Of a stretch of DNA of 64,000 nucleotides, positions 1 to 8,293 are shown piece after piece. The stretch covers positions 1,736,001 through 1,800,000 of the forward strand of contig NZ_JADJJX010000001.1 in the NCBI RefSeq assembly GCF_016706325.1. The letters are read 5' to 3'. This DNA comes from Methanothrix sp. (GTDB lineage: Archaea; Halobacteriota; Methanosarcinia; Methanotrichales; Methanotrichaceae). Under the pieces are notes generated by a model that was given only the letters and a program-made list of their open reading frames with translations, did no database searches and was not told the DNA's origin. How positions within the stretch are numbered: position 1 is the stretch's first letter; each line of letters opens with the position of its first letter. The translations under genes were made by a program, and so were the position numbers.

Positions 1-2
1 AG

Positions 3-1082
3 CACGGCCGGAACAGGGTCGAGGAGATGGTCTACTCCGGATTTGAAAAGGCCATCGATAAGATCATCGAGGCTCATCCCGATGCTGTGGTCCATGCCGG
101 TGATGTCTTCCATCATGTCCGGCCCAAGATAAAGCCTCTGTTCATCTTTCAGAGGGGTCTGCAGCGGCTGGTCCAGGCAGGGATCCCAGTGATAATAATC
201 AGCGGCAACCATGACGCCCCCAAGAGCTTCAACCAGACCAGCCCCTTCCGCCTCTTCGAGGGCATCAAGGATGTGCATATCGCCCAGCGCTACAGATATG
301 AGTGCTTCGAGGTGGATGATTGCTCTTTTCATTGTATCCCCTTCTGCCTTGAGCCGCAGGACTATCTGGTTGAGTTCGAGAAGATCAGGCGCTCGGGCAG
401 GGATGTACTGGTGATGCATGGCATGGTGGAGTCTCTCAAGAACCAGAAGATGAAGAGCGTGGGGGAGCACGAGCTGAATGACAGCCTTCTGAAGAGCGAC
501 TTCGACTATATCGCTCTGGGCCACTTTCACTGCCAGGCCCAGGTCTCGGCCAATGCCTATTACAGCGGCTCGGTGGAGTACTTCAACTTCGGAGAGGCAG
601 AGGATGTGAAGGGCATGCTCCTCGTCGACCTGGAGCGGGGAGAGGTATCAAGCATCCAGGTAAAGCCCAAATATATGATAGATCACCCCCCGGTGGACTG
701 CACTGGCATGAGATCAGATGAGATAGCAGAGTGCATCATGGAGCTATCCCATGAGGACGATATTCTTGATCGGATGGTTCGGATAAATCTGAAGAACGTC
801 AACCGGTCAGCCTACAGGAGCATAGACCAGGGAAAGCTCAACCGCCTGGGGGCATCGGCAATATACTTCAAGATCCGGGCGGATTTTTCTGATGAAGAGG
901 ATCGAATAGAGCGGCCGGTGGACAGGAGGATGCTCCATGTGGAGTTCGGCGGTTTCATGGAGGAGAGGCGTTTAGCGAATCAGATACCGGAGTCGATCAG
1001 GGAAGAGGTCATGGGTTACGGGATAGAGGTTATGAAAAAGGCAGTACTGGCCAGGCAGAAAGAGAGCATAGATGCATCTTAA
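3..1082 (+). CDS. mre11: DNA repair exonuclease Mre11 (5' end cut off by window)
   Basis: Mn-dependent nuclease subunit of the Mre11-Rad50 complex, which processes double-strand DNA ends. The reading frame is open to the window edge and reads HGRNRVEE before the first Met at 27, so the true start lies upstream and the first phosphoesterase motif (D-x-H) is missing. Visible metallophosphoesterase motifs are HAGDVFHH, ISGNHD, MHGM and LGHFHC, in family order. The C-terminal part is the capping/DNA-binding region. The stop overlaps the Rad50 start by 11 bases, which implies translational coupling. The family assignment is firm; only the 5' end is unknown. Confidence 0.95.
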   Translation, partial: HGRNRVEEMVYSGFEKAIDKIIEAHPDAVVHAGDVFHHVRPKIKPLFIFQRGLQRLVQAGIPVIIISGNHDAPKSFNQTSPFRLFEGIKDVHIAQRYRYECFEVDDCSFHCIPFCLEPQDYLVEFEKIRRSGRDVLVMHGMVESLKNQKMKSVGEHELNDSLLKSDFDYIALGHFHCQAQVSANAYYSGSVEYFNFGEAEDVKGMLLVDLERGEVSSIQVKPKYMIDHPPVDCTGMRSDEIAECIMELSHEDDILDRMVRINLKNVNRSAYRSIDQGKLNRLGASAIYFKIRADFSDEEDRIERPVDRRMLHVEFGGFMEERRLANQIPESIREEVMGYGIEVMKKAVLARQKESIDAS

Positions 1083-4000
1083 CAAGCTTTTCATGCGCAA
1101 CTTCAAGAAGTTCCGCCGGGCAGAGGTGGAGTTTCAGGATGGGCTCACTGGCATTGTGGGGGGCAATGGCTCTGGAAAGAGCACCATCGTCGAGGCCATT
1201 GCCTGGTCCCTTTATGGAAGCCGGGCATCGAGCATAAAGAAGGATTTCATCAGAAACTCCCTCGCTGGAGAGGGGGACCCGGTGGAGGTCAAGCTCTCCT
1301 TATCCCTGGGAAAGAGGGAGCTGGAGATCTACCGCTCCATGAAAGGGAAGAACATGATACCGGAGGCCTCTCTCCTCCTGGACGGGCAGAGGATTGCAGC
1401 CGGCACAAAGGAGGTCGACCAGAGGCTGGAGGATATACTGAAGATCAGCTATCAGGATTTCATGAAGACCTTCTATGCCCGGCAGAAGGATCTGGACAAC
1501 CTGCTCAAGGAGGGGGGGATGGGCAAGAGGGAGTATCTGCTCAAGCTCCTGGGCCTGGAGGACATAAAGGAGGGCGCCCTGGAGGAGATAAAAACTGATC
1601 GATCGAGGCTTGAAGAGCAGAGGAGCAGGCTGGCTGGAGCCCTGGCGGAGATCGGGGATGTCCAGGCCCGGCTGGAGGAGGCATCACTGGAGATAGACCT
1701 GGTCAGAAGGGGGCTTGACGGGGCGGAAGAGCACGAGGCCTTTTTGCGGGAAGAGAGGCAGAAGAGGCTTGAAGAGCTTGATCTTCTGAACGAGAAGATG
1801 AACTACTCTGGCATTCTGGCGGAGAGGGCCTCCCGGCTGGAGGAGGAGCTGAGGCGCCTGGCAGCTCTCATCGCCAGCGATGAAGGGCGCCTGCAGGAGA
1901 TCGAGGGATCAAAGAGGCTTTGGAATGAGATCGGCCCCGCTCTGGAGAGGCTGGCCGGGATTCAGGCGAGGCTGGAGATGCTCGAGCCCAGGAGGACCCG
2001 CTACGAGGAGATCTCCCGGAAGACGGCAGTGGCAAAGGCCAGGCTGGAGGGGGAGAGATCGGGGCTGGAGAGGGATGAGAAGAGGCTCATGCAGCTTTTA
2101 GAGGATAGAGCCCGGCTGGAAGAGCTTTTTCCCCATGAGAAGGAGTATGAGGAGCTTCAAATTCTCCTGGCCCGGCTGGAAGGGTTGCGGGAGAGGCATG
2201 CAAAGATCAGCCTCTCCCAAAAGGAGGATATCATTCGGCTGGAGGGGGCGAGGTCAAACCTGCTCCGGGCAGAGAGGGCAATAGAGGAGCTGCAGGGGGT
2301 GGCAGCCAGGTACGAAGAGCTTCAGCCAGCGGCAGAAGAGGAGAGGAGGCTGAGGTCAGTGCAGGCAGAGCTGGCACTGGAGAGGGAAGGGCAGAAGGAA
2401 AAAGAGCTCCTGCAAAGCCAGAGGAGGGCCCTGGCGGAGAGGATTGCCATCTTGCAGTCCGGGAGAGCAGAGGTTCAAGAGAGCATTGAGGGGCTGGGTG
2501 ACCTGGAAGAGAGAGAGGCTGAACTGCGCCGCCAGGACAGGGATCTTGATTCTCTCGGATCCGAACTGAACAATGCCCTGGCCGATCTCAGGGGCAGTCT
2601 GAAGGTTCAGGAGACGGCATATCAGGAGAACGAGAGGGCCATAAAAAAGGTCAGATCTTTGGGAGAAGGGGGGCTCTGTCCCACCTGCGAGAGGCCTTTG
2701 GAGGGGCAGAGGGAGATGCTCTTGGAGAAGTATCAGTCCGCTCTGGCCCGGGCGCGAGGGGAGAGGGAGAGGCTGATGGGTCTGGCAGGCTCACTCACTG
2801 AGAGGATTGAGGGGGTGGCAGGCTCTCGCAGCCGGCTGGCCCGGGCCTTTGATGATCTGAATGCCAAAAGGAGCCGGCTTTCTGCTCTGCAGGCCGATCT
2901 GAAAAATCTCGATCTGCGGATCCGGGAGGCAGATGGAGGGCTGGAGGAGGTCGACAGCAGGCTCCTACCTCTTGCCGATGTGGCCTTTGATCCGGCCAGG
3001 CTCACAGCAGTTGAGGCCGATCTGGCCGATCTCGCCCCGCTGGTTTCTGAGTGGCAGAGCCTGGCGGTGCGAAAGGAGGAGCTGCCCCGCAGGATCATGG
3101 AAAGGGAGGCTCTGGAAGAGGAGATAGGTGCCCTGGTGGAGAGGGGGCAGCGTCTGGCGGAGAAGCTCAGGGAGCTGGGCTACTCGGAGCCTCAATATAC
3201 CGAGGCTAAGAGAAGGTGGGAGAGCATCAAGCCTCTGCACGAGCAGTATATCACCCTCCTGGAGAGGACAAAGGAGATCCCTGCTCTGCAGGAGAAGACT
3301 GAATTTCAGAGGGGGGAGATAGAGAGAGCCTCCCAGCAGCTGGAGGAGCTGAAAAGATCGGGAAAGGAGGTCGGCTTTGATCCAGAGGAGTATCGCTCCT
3401 TGCAGGAGAACAGAAAGCTTCTCGCCCCGGCTGGGGAGGAGGCGAGCAGAATAAGGATCCATCTGGCTTTGGAGCCAGAGGTGACCGGCAGACTGGCGGA
3501 GGCGAGGGAGGCTCAAAGGGCGCGGCAGCTGGATATCGCCCGGATAAGGGCAGAGGCGGAGGCTTTGGCCTACAGCCAGGCGGCCCATGAGCAGGCAAAG
3601 CTCGCCCTGGCCGGGGCGGAGAGGGATCTGGCGGCCGCACAGAGGGATCTATCTGACAGGAGGATTCGTCTGGGGGTCCTGAAGGCAGAAAAAGAGAGGC
3701 TGAAAGGGGAGGAGAAGAGAAAGGAGGAGCACCAAAAGAGGCTGGACGAGAGCACCAGGATGCTGGAGGTGGTGGAGGTCACCCGCAACCTGATCAATGA
3801 TTTCATGGATCAGGTTCTGATCCGGGTGAAAAACGACATCGCCAAGGCGGCCAGCGAAATCCTGGAGGAGGTTTCGGGAAAATACAGTCTGCTTAAGATC
3901 GATGAGGACTTCAACATTCAGGTGGAGGACGGCGGCAACTACTATCCCATCTCCCGCTACTCCGGGGGAGAGATCGATATGATCGCTGTATCGGTGCGGG

Positions 4001-4251
4001 TGGCCATAAGCGAGTACCTGATGCGCTTCGGACCGGATGGTGAGAGCTACTCCTTCCTGATCCTGGATGAGGTCTTCGGCAGCCAGGATATCGAGCACCG
4101 GGAGAAGATGATCCAGATGCTGAGGAGCTTAGAAGAGCGTTTTCCCCAGGTCATCGCCATCAGCCACATAAGCGACGTGCAGGGGCAGTTCGATAATACG
4201 CTGCAGGTGGTGGAGGACGAGCTGGGGAACAGCAGGGTGGAGGCGATTTGA
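1072..4251 (+). CDS. rad50: DNA double-strand break repair ATPase Rad50
   Basis: SMC-like ATPase partner of Mre11; ATP-driven closing of the head positions DNA ends for the nuclease. The 1059-residue protein has Walker A (GGNGSGKS, residues 30-37), a long charged coiled coil, the zinc-hook CPTC at 536-539 in the middle of the coil, a second coil, the ABC signature SGGE at 964-967 and Walker B ILDE at 997-1000. Length and order match archaeal Rad50. The ATG overlaps the mre11 stop and the stop overlaps the next small gene (TTGA), so all three are probably co-transcribed. No defects are visible. Confidence 0.97.
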   Translation: MHLNKLFMRNFKKFRRAEVEFQDGLTGIVGGNGSGKSTIVEAIAWSLYGSRASSIKKDFIRNSLAGEGDPVEVKLSLSLGKRELEIYRSMKGKNMIPEASLLLDGQRIAAGTKEVDQRLEDILKISYQDFMKTFYARQKDLDNLLKEGGMGKREYLLKLLGLEDIKEGALEEIKTDRSRLEEQRSRLAGALAEIGDVQARLEEASLEIDLVRRGLDGAEEHEAFLREERQKRLEELDLLNEKMNYSGILAERASRLEEELRRLAALIASDEGRLQEIEGSKRLWNEIGPALERLAGIQARLEMLEPRRTRYEEISRKTAVAKARLEGERSGLERDEKRLMQLLEDRARLEELFPHEKEYEELQILLARLEGLRERHAKISLSQKEDIIRLEGARSNLLRAERAIEELQGVAARYEELQPAAEEERRLRSVQAELALEREGQKEKELLQSQRRALAERIAILQSGRAEVQESIEGLGDLEEREAELRRQDRDLDSLGSELNNALADLRGSLKVQETAYQENERAIKKVRSLGEGGLCPTCERPLEGQREMLLEKYQSALARARGERERLMGLAGSLTERIEGVAGSRSRLARAFDDLNAKRSRLSALQADLKNLDLRIREADGGLEEVDSRLLPLADVAFDPARLTAVEADLADLAPLVSEWQSLAVRKEELPRRIMEREALEEEIGALVERGQRLAEKLRELGYSEPQYTEAKRRWESIKPLHEQYITLLERTKEIPALQEKTEFQRGEIERASQQLEELKRSGKEVGFDPEEYRSLQENRKLLAPAGEEASRIRIHLALEPEVTGRLAEAREAQRARQLDIARIRAEAEALAYSQAAHEQAKLALAGAERDLAAAQRDLSDRRIRLGVLKAEKERLKGEEKRKEEHQKRLDESTRMLEVVEVTRNLINDFMDQVLIRVKNDIAKAASEILEEVSGKYSLLKIDEDFNIQVEDGGNYYPISRYSGGEIDMIAVSVRVAISEYLMRFGPDGESYSFLILDEVFGSQDIEHREKMIQMLRSLEERFPQVIAISHISDVQGQFDNTLQVVEDELGNSRVEAI

Positions 4252-4454
4252 TCTATCAACTCATCATCCAGCCGAGAGCACAGCGGTTCCTTAAGAAGCT
4301 AAGAAAGAAAAATCCGGATGCAGCATCAGAAATAGTAATGGATATATTTGAGCTAAAAAATGATCCCAAGACGTCGCTTGATGCCTTAATAGACTCCTTG
4401 ACCGACAAAGAGATTGATGAGTTGAACGCCGATGAAGGAGCCTATGCCTTTTGA
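4248..4454 (+). CDS. Small RelE/ParE-like remnant, possibly frameshifted
   Basis: A 68-codon frame starting at TTG inside the rad50 stop. Residues 1-40 (IIQPRAQRFLKKL, then DIFELKNDP) resemble the N-terminus of RelE/ParE-type toxins. The rest (DALIDSLTDKEIDELNADEG) does not look like a toxin C-terminus. At the TTTT run near 4449 the frame stops, but a neighbouring frame continues with EEFCRKAGIKLQK to a stop at 4494, which looks like natural protein. It may therefore be a scrambled toxin-antitoxin remnant or a frameshifted small protein. No intact antitoxin is next to it. Function is not established. Confidence 0.4.
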   Translation: MIYQLIIQPRAQRFLKKLRKKNPDAASEIVMDIFELKNDPKTSLDALIDSLTDKEIDELNADEGAYAF

Positions 4455-4510
4455 GGAGTTTTGCAGAAAAGCGGGCATTAAACTTCAAAAATAATTAAGA
4501 TAGCTCTAGA

Positions 4511-4554
4511 CCCTCAGCCCTTCATCTTTCGGGCCTTTAGAGGCTGTCTGAGGG
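4511..4554. terminator. Stem-loop between convergent genes
   Basis: Perfect 7-bp arms CCCTCAG (4511-4517) and CTGAGGG (4548-4554) enclose a 30-base loop with further GC pairing (GCCC/GGGC). It lies between the rad50 operon and the oppositely oriented reductase gene, so a shared transcript end is the simplest reading. No long T run follows on either strand. Confidence 0.4.
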
Positions 4555-4623
4555 CGATCTTATCCATTTCAACATAGAAGCCAGCTTAGAACCGTTTGCC
4601 TGGATTTCTCCGCTCAGCATGCT

Positions 4624-5460
4624 TCACCCCAGAGCATAGCGCAGCAGCCCCGCCAGCTTCAAGCCATCCCAGTCCAGGCGGCGAAGCATCCTCACCATCA
4701 GCCGGCTGGGCCGGTCGATATCCCCGTGCTCCTCTATGCTCTTTATCAGCCCGGGCCTTGCAGCCAGATAGCCCAGCACATCGTCCAGCTCTGCAGCGCT
4801 CATCCGGTTCAGCATCCGGTTGGCCCTCATGCCTATCTCCAGCTCCCGGCCCAGAATTGCCCGCCAGGTGTGATCGTACTCCTGCAGCCTCCGGGCAGAG
4901 CAATCCTCCTCCAGGGCGGCTGCAGCAGCCACGCGGCCGGCGACCTTGGCCGCCACCAGTGCAGGATAGATCCCTCCCCCCGAGGTGGGCTTGACCTGGC
5001 CGGCAGCATCTCCCACCACCAAAAGGCCCTCTGCCACCGTCCGGGCGGGCGGGCCCAGGGGCAGGCCGCCCACATTTATCGCTGTTGCCGATCCCAGGAT
5101 CCTCTCTCTTATCCCCTCCTGCCCCAGGAATCTCTGTAGATGCTGCCATCCCCTGCTCCTGGCGCAAAGACCTATGCGGGCGGCCTCCTCCCCTGTAGGT
5201 ATCACCCAGGCGAAGAGGCCCGGTGCTGCTCCCAGGTGCAGCTCCACTGACTCGGGATCCTCTACTGAAAAGGGAACCTCCACCTGCGCTCCGGAGAGAA
5301 TCACCTCCGGAGGCATGATCCCCGCCTGGCGGGCCAATCTGCCCCTCACACCTTCTGCACTGATGACAATCGAGGCCCGGATCTCTTCCCCACCGGCCAG
5401 GTGGAGAACGCTCTCTTCTCCCTCTCGCCTTATTCCTCTAACCGTCGAGCAGAGCCTCAT
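4624..5460 (-). CDS. Geranylgeranyl reductase family protein, C-terminal part (frameshifted)
   Basis: C-terminal about 278 residues of a flavin-dependent geranylgeranyl reductase. This family saturates the isoprenoid chains of archaeal membrane lipids or of quinones and related isoprenoids. Visible are the second FAD-binding region (LLVVGDAAGQVKPTSGGGI) and the helical C-terminal domain. The N-terminal FAD-binding part is the next entry, in another frame. The frames meet at a run of six C at 5466-5471 (G on the coding strand), where the second frame reads GAEM directly before this Met. Joined length of about 395 residues is normal for the family. Either the gene is inactivated or the run was misread by one base. 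Confidence 0.85.
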   Translation of the reverse strand: MRLCSTVRGIRREGEESVLHLAGGEEIRASIVISAEGVRGRLARQAGIMPPEVILSGAQVEVPFSVEDPESVELHLGAAPGLFAWVIPTGEEAARIGLCARSRGWQHLQRFLGQEGIRERILGSATAINVGGLPLGPPARTVAEGLLVVGDAAGQVKPTSGGGIYPALVAAKVAGRVAAAAALEEDCSARRLQEYDHTWRAILGRELEIGMRANRMLNRMSAAELDDVLGYLAARPGLIKSIEEHGDIDRPSRLMVRMLRRLDWDGLKLAGLLRYALG

Positions 5461-5809
5461 CTCCGCCCCCCGCCCTCAGGGCCTCGCAGGCCAGTTCCCG
5501 GTCAAAGAGCCTCCTGTCAACGACGCTGGCCCTTGGAGCCCGAGCTTTGAAGTCCAGCCGGCTGCCACCAGGAGAGAATATCGCCGCCCCTCTCATCTCC
5601 TGCAGGACAGAGGATCTGCCTGGAAGCTCCGACTCCGCCATAGCCCCCAAGCCGAGCAGGCCGGCACACTGCACCGGCCAGCCCACTGCCGAATGCTCCT
5701 CTAAGAGGAGGGTTCTGGCTTTGGCCTTGGCGGCATATCTGGCGGCCATGGAGCCCGCCGGGCCGGCGCCGATGATGGCTACATCAAAGCCTTCCCTCAG
5801 ATGAGGCAC
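5438..5809 (-). CDS. Geranylgeranyl reductase family protein, N-terminal part (frameshifted)
   Basis: N-terminal 123 codons of the same reductase. Residues 8-30 carry the dinucleotide-binding GxGxxG motif (IIGAGPAGSMAARYAA), followed by GWPVQCAGLLG, typical of the family. The last residues after LACEALRAGGG are out of frame and end at a stop at 5438. The gene start overlaps the end of the upstream hypothetical gene by 13 bases. Without correction the fragment would lack the substrate and C-terminal domains. The family call is solid; digeranylgeranylglycerophospholipid reductase is the likely specific role but is not proven. Confidence 0.85.
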   Translation of the reverse strand: MPHLREGFDVAIIGAGPAGSMAARYAAKAKARTLLLEEHSAVGWPVQCAGLLGLGAMAESELPGRSSVLQEMRGAAIFSPGGSRLDFKARAPRASVVDRRLFDRELACEALRAGGGDEALLDG

Positions 5810-6216
5810 CTCTCCAGATATTCTGCCAGCTCTTCTATAGAGTCGATCCGCTCATCAACCGGCCTGCCATTCGATACGCAGTTGTACACCAGATCCCAGG
5901 AGGAGTAGTCCCTCATCAGCCTGAGGACAGGCTCCCCCTTTGCCGTCCAGGCGATCTCCATCTCATAACGCATCCACTGGCCACCCTCCTGCCTTAGCTC
6001 GAAGTTCTGGCAGGCCCCGGTGGCCCCACCAGAAAAGACCATTCCTCTCCCCTCTTTTTTTTCATCGATCTGCTCATCGATTTGCCCATCGATCCGCTCA
6101 TCGATCTGCACATCGATGAACAACCTTATCCAGCTGATGTATTTCGAGTAACGGTAGGCTCCCTCAGCCAGACATACGGGCCCTTCCCAGCCTGGGATCT
6201 CTCTCATTCTCTCCAT
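5797..6216 (-). CDS. Hypothetical protein with DE-x-I repeat segment
   Basis: A 139-residue protein I do not recognise. The N-terminal half contains four degenerate copies of a 12-base DNA repeat (about 6065-6120) coding for a run like ID-x-QIDERIDGQ. The C-terminal half (YEMEIAWTAKGEPVLRLM to ELAEYLERCL) looks like a normal folded domain with acidic surface. It is directly upstream of, and overlaps, the geranylgeranyl reductase start, so the two are probably co-transcribed. The start is the first Met; MERMREI is preceded by a GGAGG-like sequence on the coding strand. Its role is unknown. Confidence 0.6.
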   Translation of the reverse strand: MERMREIPGWEGPVCLAEGAYRYSKYISWIRLFIDVQIDERIDGQIDEQIDEKKEGRGMVFSGGATGACQNFELRQEGGQWMRYEMEIAWTAKGEPVLRLMRDYSSWDLVYNCVSNGRPVDERIDSIEELAEYLERCLI

Positions 6217-6243
6217 ACCTCCTCCCGCCTGAATTCACCCCAT

Positions 6244-6322
6244 CCAGATTGTACTGCCCGCATATGCCTCTTGCGGGCAGTCAAGGCGGCCTGCTGAGGC
6301 AAAAGCATTTGTACAATCCTGG
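6244..6322. promoter_or_regulatory. Nested inverted repeats between divergent genes, upstream of ku
   Basis: CTGCCCGCA at 6254-6262 and TGCGGGCAG at 6272-6280 form a perfect 9-bp stem with a 9-base loop. An outer pair, CCAGATTGTAC (6244-6254) and GTACAATCCTGG (6311-6322), is also complementary with one extra base. The nest fills the gap between the divergent hypothetical gene and ku. It could be a regulator site for the NHEJ genes or an RNA structure. I see no known consensus. Confidence 0.45.
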
Positions 6323-6337
6323 GCATAATAATACTCT

Positions 6338-7186
6338 ATGGCCGATGTAGCGCAGCTCACAGAGGAGACCGGAGGTAAGGATGGAGACGGAGAGGAGGAT
6401 GAGGCCTCAACTACCTCTGCCCCTCCCAGGACCATCTGGTCGGGGAGCCTGCGAATAGGCCTGATCAACATCCCGGTCAAGGCCTTCTCCATGACCAGGA
6501 ACACCCGCATCAGCTTTCGCATGCTTCACAGAACTTGCCAGACTCCCATCTCCTTCAAGCGCTACTGCCAGGAAGGGGAAGAGGTCTCGCTCGCTGATAT
6601 CGTTTATGGTTATCCCCTGGGAAGAGATAAGTATGTGATTTTGGGGAAAGAGGAGATCGATAAGGCGAAGCCCGAATCCAGGAGGACCATCGCCCTGGAC
6701 CGCTTCGTCAACTTCTTTGAGGTCGACCCACATTATTTTGAGAAGACCTATCTGCTCCTGCCCGACCGCTCTGAGGAGGCCTACTCTCTATTGAGGGCGG
6801 TGATGGAGAAGACGGGCAAAGCGGCCATCGGCAGGATCACCATACACTCCCGGGAGAGGCCCGTCCTGGTCCACTACTACCGCCAGGCAATAGCCGCCAC
6901 CACTATGAGATATCCGGAGGAGATCTTGGATCCGGCGGGATATAGTGTGCTCAGAGAGCTTCCTTCGCCATCGGAAAAGGAGATGGAGCTGGCCCTGGAG
7001 ATCGTTCGCAGCCTGACCGGCCAGCTGGATTTCAGCGACTATGAGGATGAGTACAGGAAGAGAATCGAGGCCCTGGTCAGATCCAAGATGGAGGGGATGG
7101 TGATTGTGCCGGAGAAGAAGAGGGAGAAGCCCCCTGCCCGGAGCCTGATGGAGGCCCTCCGGGCAACGGCCGATTCACTGAAATGA
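6338..7186 (+). CDS. ku: Ku family DNA end-binding protein (NHEJ)
   Basis: A homodimeric ring protein that binds DNA ends and recruits the partner ligase in prokaryotic non-homologous end joining. The 282 residues match bacterial-type Ku. After a 30-residue acidic lead comes WSGSLRIGLINIPVKAFSM, typical of the Ku N-terminus, then the core beta-barrel (HRTCQTPISFKRYC, KYVILGKEEIDK, FFEVDPHYFEKTYLLLPD) and a short basic C-terminus. Its last codons overlap the ligase start (ATGA), so the pair is an operon. Ku-LigD systems occur in only some archaea, so transfer from bacteria is possible, though codon use looks like that of its neighbours. Confidence 0.95.
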   Translation: MADVAQLTEETGGKDGDGEEDEASTTSAPPRTIWSGSLRIGLINIPVKAFSMTRNTRISFRMLHRTCQTPISFKRYCQEGEEVSLADIVYGYPLGRDKYVILGKEEIDKAKPESRRTIALDRFVNFFEVDPHYFEKTYLLLPDRSEEAYSLLRAVMEKTGKAAIGRITIHSRERPVLVHYYRQAIAATTMRYPEEILDPAGYSVLRELPSPSEKEMELALEIVRSLTGQLDFSDYEDEYRKRIEALVRSKMEGMVIVPEKKREKPPARSLMEALRATADSLK

Positions 7187-7716
7187 ATCTCATCAAGCCG
7201 ATGCTGGCTGTATCCGGCCAGCCCTTCAGCAGAGAGGGCTGGATCTTCGAGCCGAAGATAGATGGGACCCGCTGCATAGCCTCGACCCGGAAAAGGGCCC
7301 AGCTCACAAATCGCAGGCTGGCGGATATCAGCTATCGCTATCCGGAGCTGGTAGATGTCCTGAGCAGCCTGAAGGGCGAGGCCGTCGTGGACGGCGAGAT
7401 CACAGTCTTCAAGAAGGGCATCCCGAGTTTCCGCTCTTTAGCGGAGCGGGACCATCAGAACGATCCAATCAAGATAGACTACCTCTCTCAAAGCATGCCG
7501 GCAAGCTATGTGGTATTCGATATCCTTCATCTGAATGGCAGGAGCCTGATGCATCTGCCCCTCCGGGAGAGAAAGAGGATTTTATTCCAGGAACTGGAGC
7601 AGGATCTGGAGAATAGCGAGAGTATGAGCCTCATCGACTCTTTTCCGGAGAGGGGAGGACTATTTCCAGGCCGCCCTCAAGATGGGGATCGAGGGAGTGG
7701 TGGGCAAGAGGCTTGA
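7183..7716 (+). CDS. ligD: LigD-type ATP-dependent DNA ligase, N-terminal part (frameshifted)
   Basis: Adenylation-domain half of the NHEJ ligase. The KxDG nucleotidyl-transfer motif is EPKIDGTR, with the catalytic lysine at residue 25. Further ligase motifs follow (VVDGEITVF, YVVFDILHLNG). The natural sequence ends near SLIDSFPERG, after which the frame is lost at a run of four G (7652-7655) and the last 20 residues are meaningless. The continuing frame (next entry) resumes with GEDYFQAALKMG. It starts within the ku stop. No polymerase or phosphoesterase domain is attached, so this is a stand-alone ligase of the archaeal NHEJ type. Confidence 0.88.
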   Translation: MNLIKPMLAVSGQPFSREGWIFEPKIDGTRCIASTRKRAQLTNRRLADISYRYPELVDVLSSLKGEAVVDGEITVFKKGIPSFRSLAERDHQNDPIKIDYLSQSMPASYVVFDILHLNGRSLMHLPLRERKRILFQELEQDLENSESMSLIDSFPERGGLFPGRPQDGDRGSGGQEA

Positions 7717-8128
7717 TTCGCCCTATCTTCCCGGTACGAGGAGCCAGGACTGGGTGAAGATCAAAAAGAGCCTCAAGCTGGATTTGGTTGTGGGCGGCTA
7801 CATTCCCGGCAAAGGGGATCGAAGACCCTATTTTGGCGGACTCCTCCTCGGAGCCTACAGCCAGGGCAAGCTGACCTATATCAGCAGAGTGGGATCCGGC
7901 TTCACTGATGAGGAGCTGCGGGATATCAGCCGCCGTTTTTTGCCCAGGGAAGAGCCTCCGTTCTCCGATCCGCCGGCGACGCCACAGGCAAGATGGCTTG
8001 AGCCGAGGATGGTGGTACAGGTCACTGCACTGGAGATAACTGCTGAGGGCGGCCTGAGGGCTCCGGTATTCTTGCGCCTGAGGGATGACAAGGAGCCCGA
8101 GGAGTGCACACTGGACCAAATAGCATAG
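7682..8128 (+). CDS. ligD: LigD-type ATP-dependent DNA ligase, C-terminal part (frameshifted)
   Basis: The rest of the adenylation domain (EGVVGKRLDSPY, DWVKIKK, the motif IV-V region) and the OB-fold domain (DLVVGGYIPG, GGLLLGAY, WLEPRMVVQV). Together the two parts give about 315 residues, normal for the ligase domain of LigD. The frame here is open upstream of the first Met to the G run at 7652-7655, so a single-base correction restores one continuous ligase. Whether the break is real cannot be told from one sequence. Confidence 0.87.
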   Translation: MGIEGVVGKRLDSPYLPGTRSQDWVKIKKSLKLDLVVGGYIPGKGDRRPYFGGLLLGAYSQGKLTYISRVGSGFTDEELRDISRRFLPREEPPFSDPPATPQARWLEPRMVVQVTALEITAEGGLRAPVFLRLRDDKEPEECTLDQIA

Positions 8129-8165
8129 CCTGAAGGATGGGTCAGGGGTTGAAGGATGGGGCAGG

Positions 8166-8275
8166 TTTTTTTGTTCTTTGTATCTCCACGGTGAAATCGC
8201 AATATTTGGGATCGGCCACAGAGGTACTTAAGAGAATTCTCTGCCCACATCATCCTCATAATCCGGCAAAGAGCC
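8166..8275 (+). repeat. Dispersed ~100-bp repeat, copy 1 (degenerate)
   Basis: The segment TATCTCCACGGTGAAATC... TTTGGG... CACAGAGG... TTCTCTGCC... AAAGAGCC follows the same order of blocks as copies near 16921, 35585 and 56500. It fills the gap between the ligase and aldehyde dehydrogenase genes. I see no reading frame of its own. Confidence 0.5.
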
Positions 8276-8293
8276 GGTCTTCTCAACTGCAGA

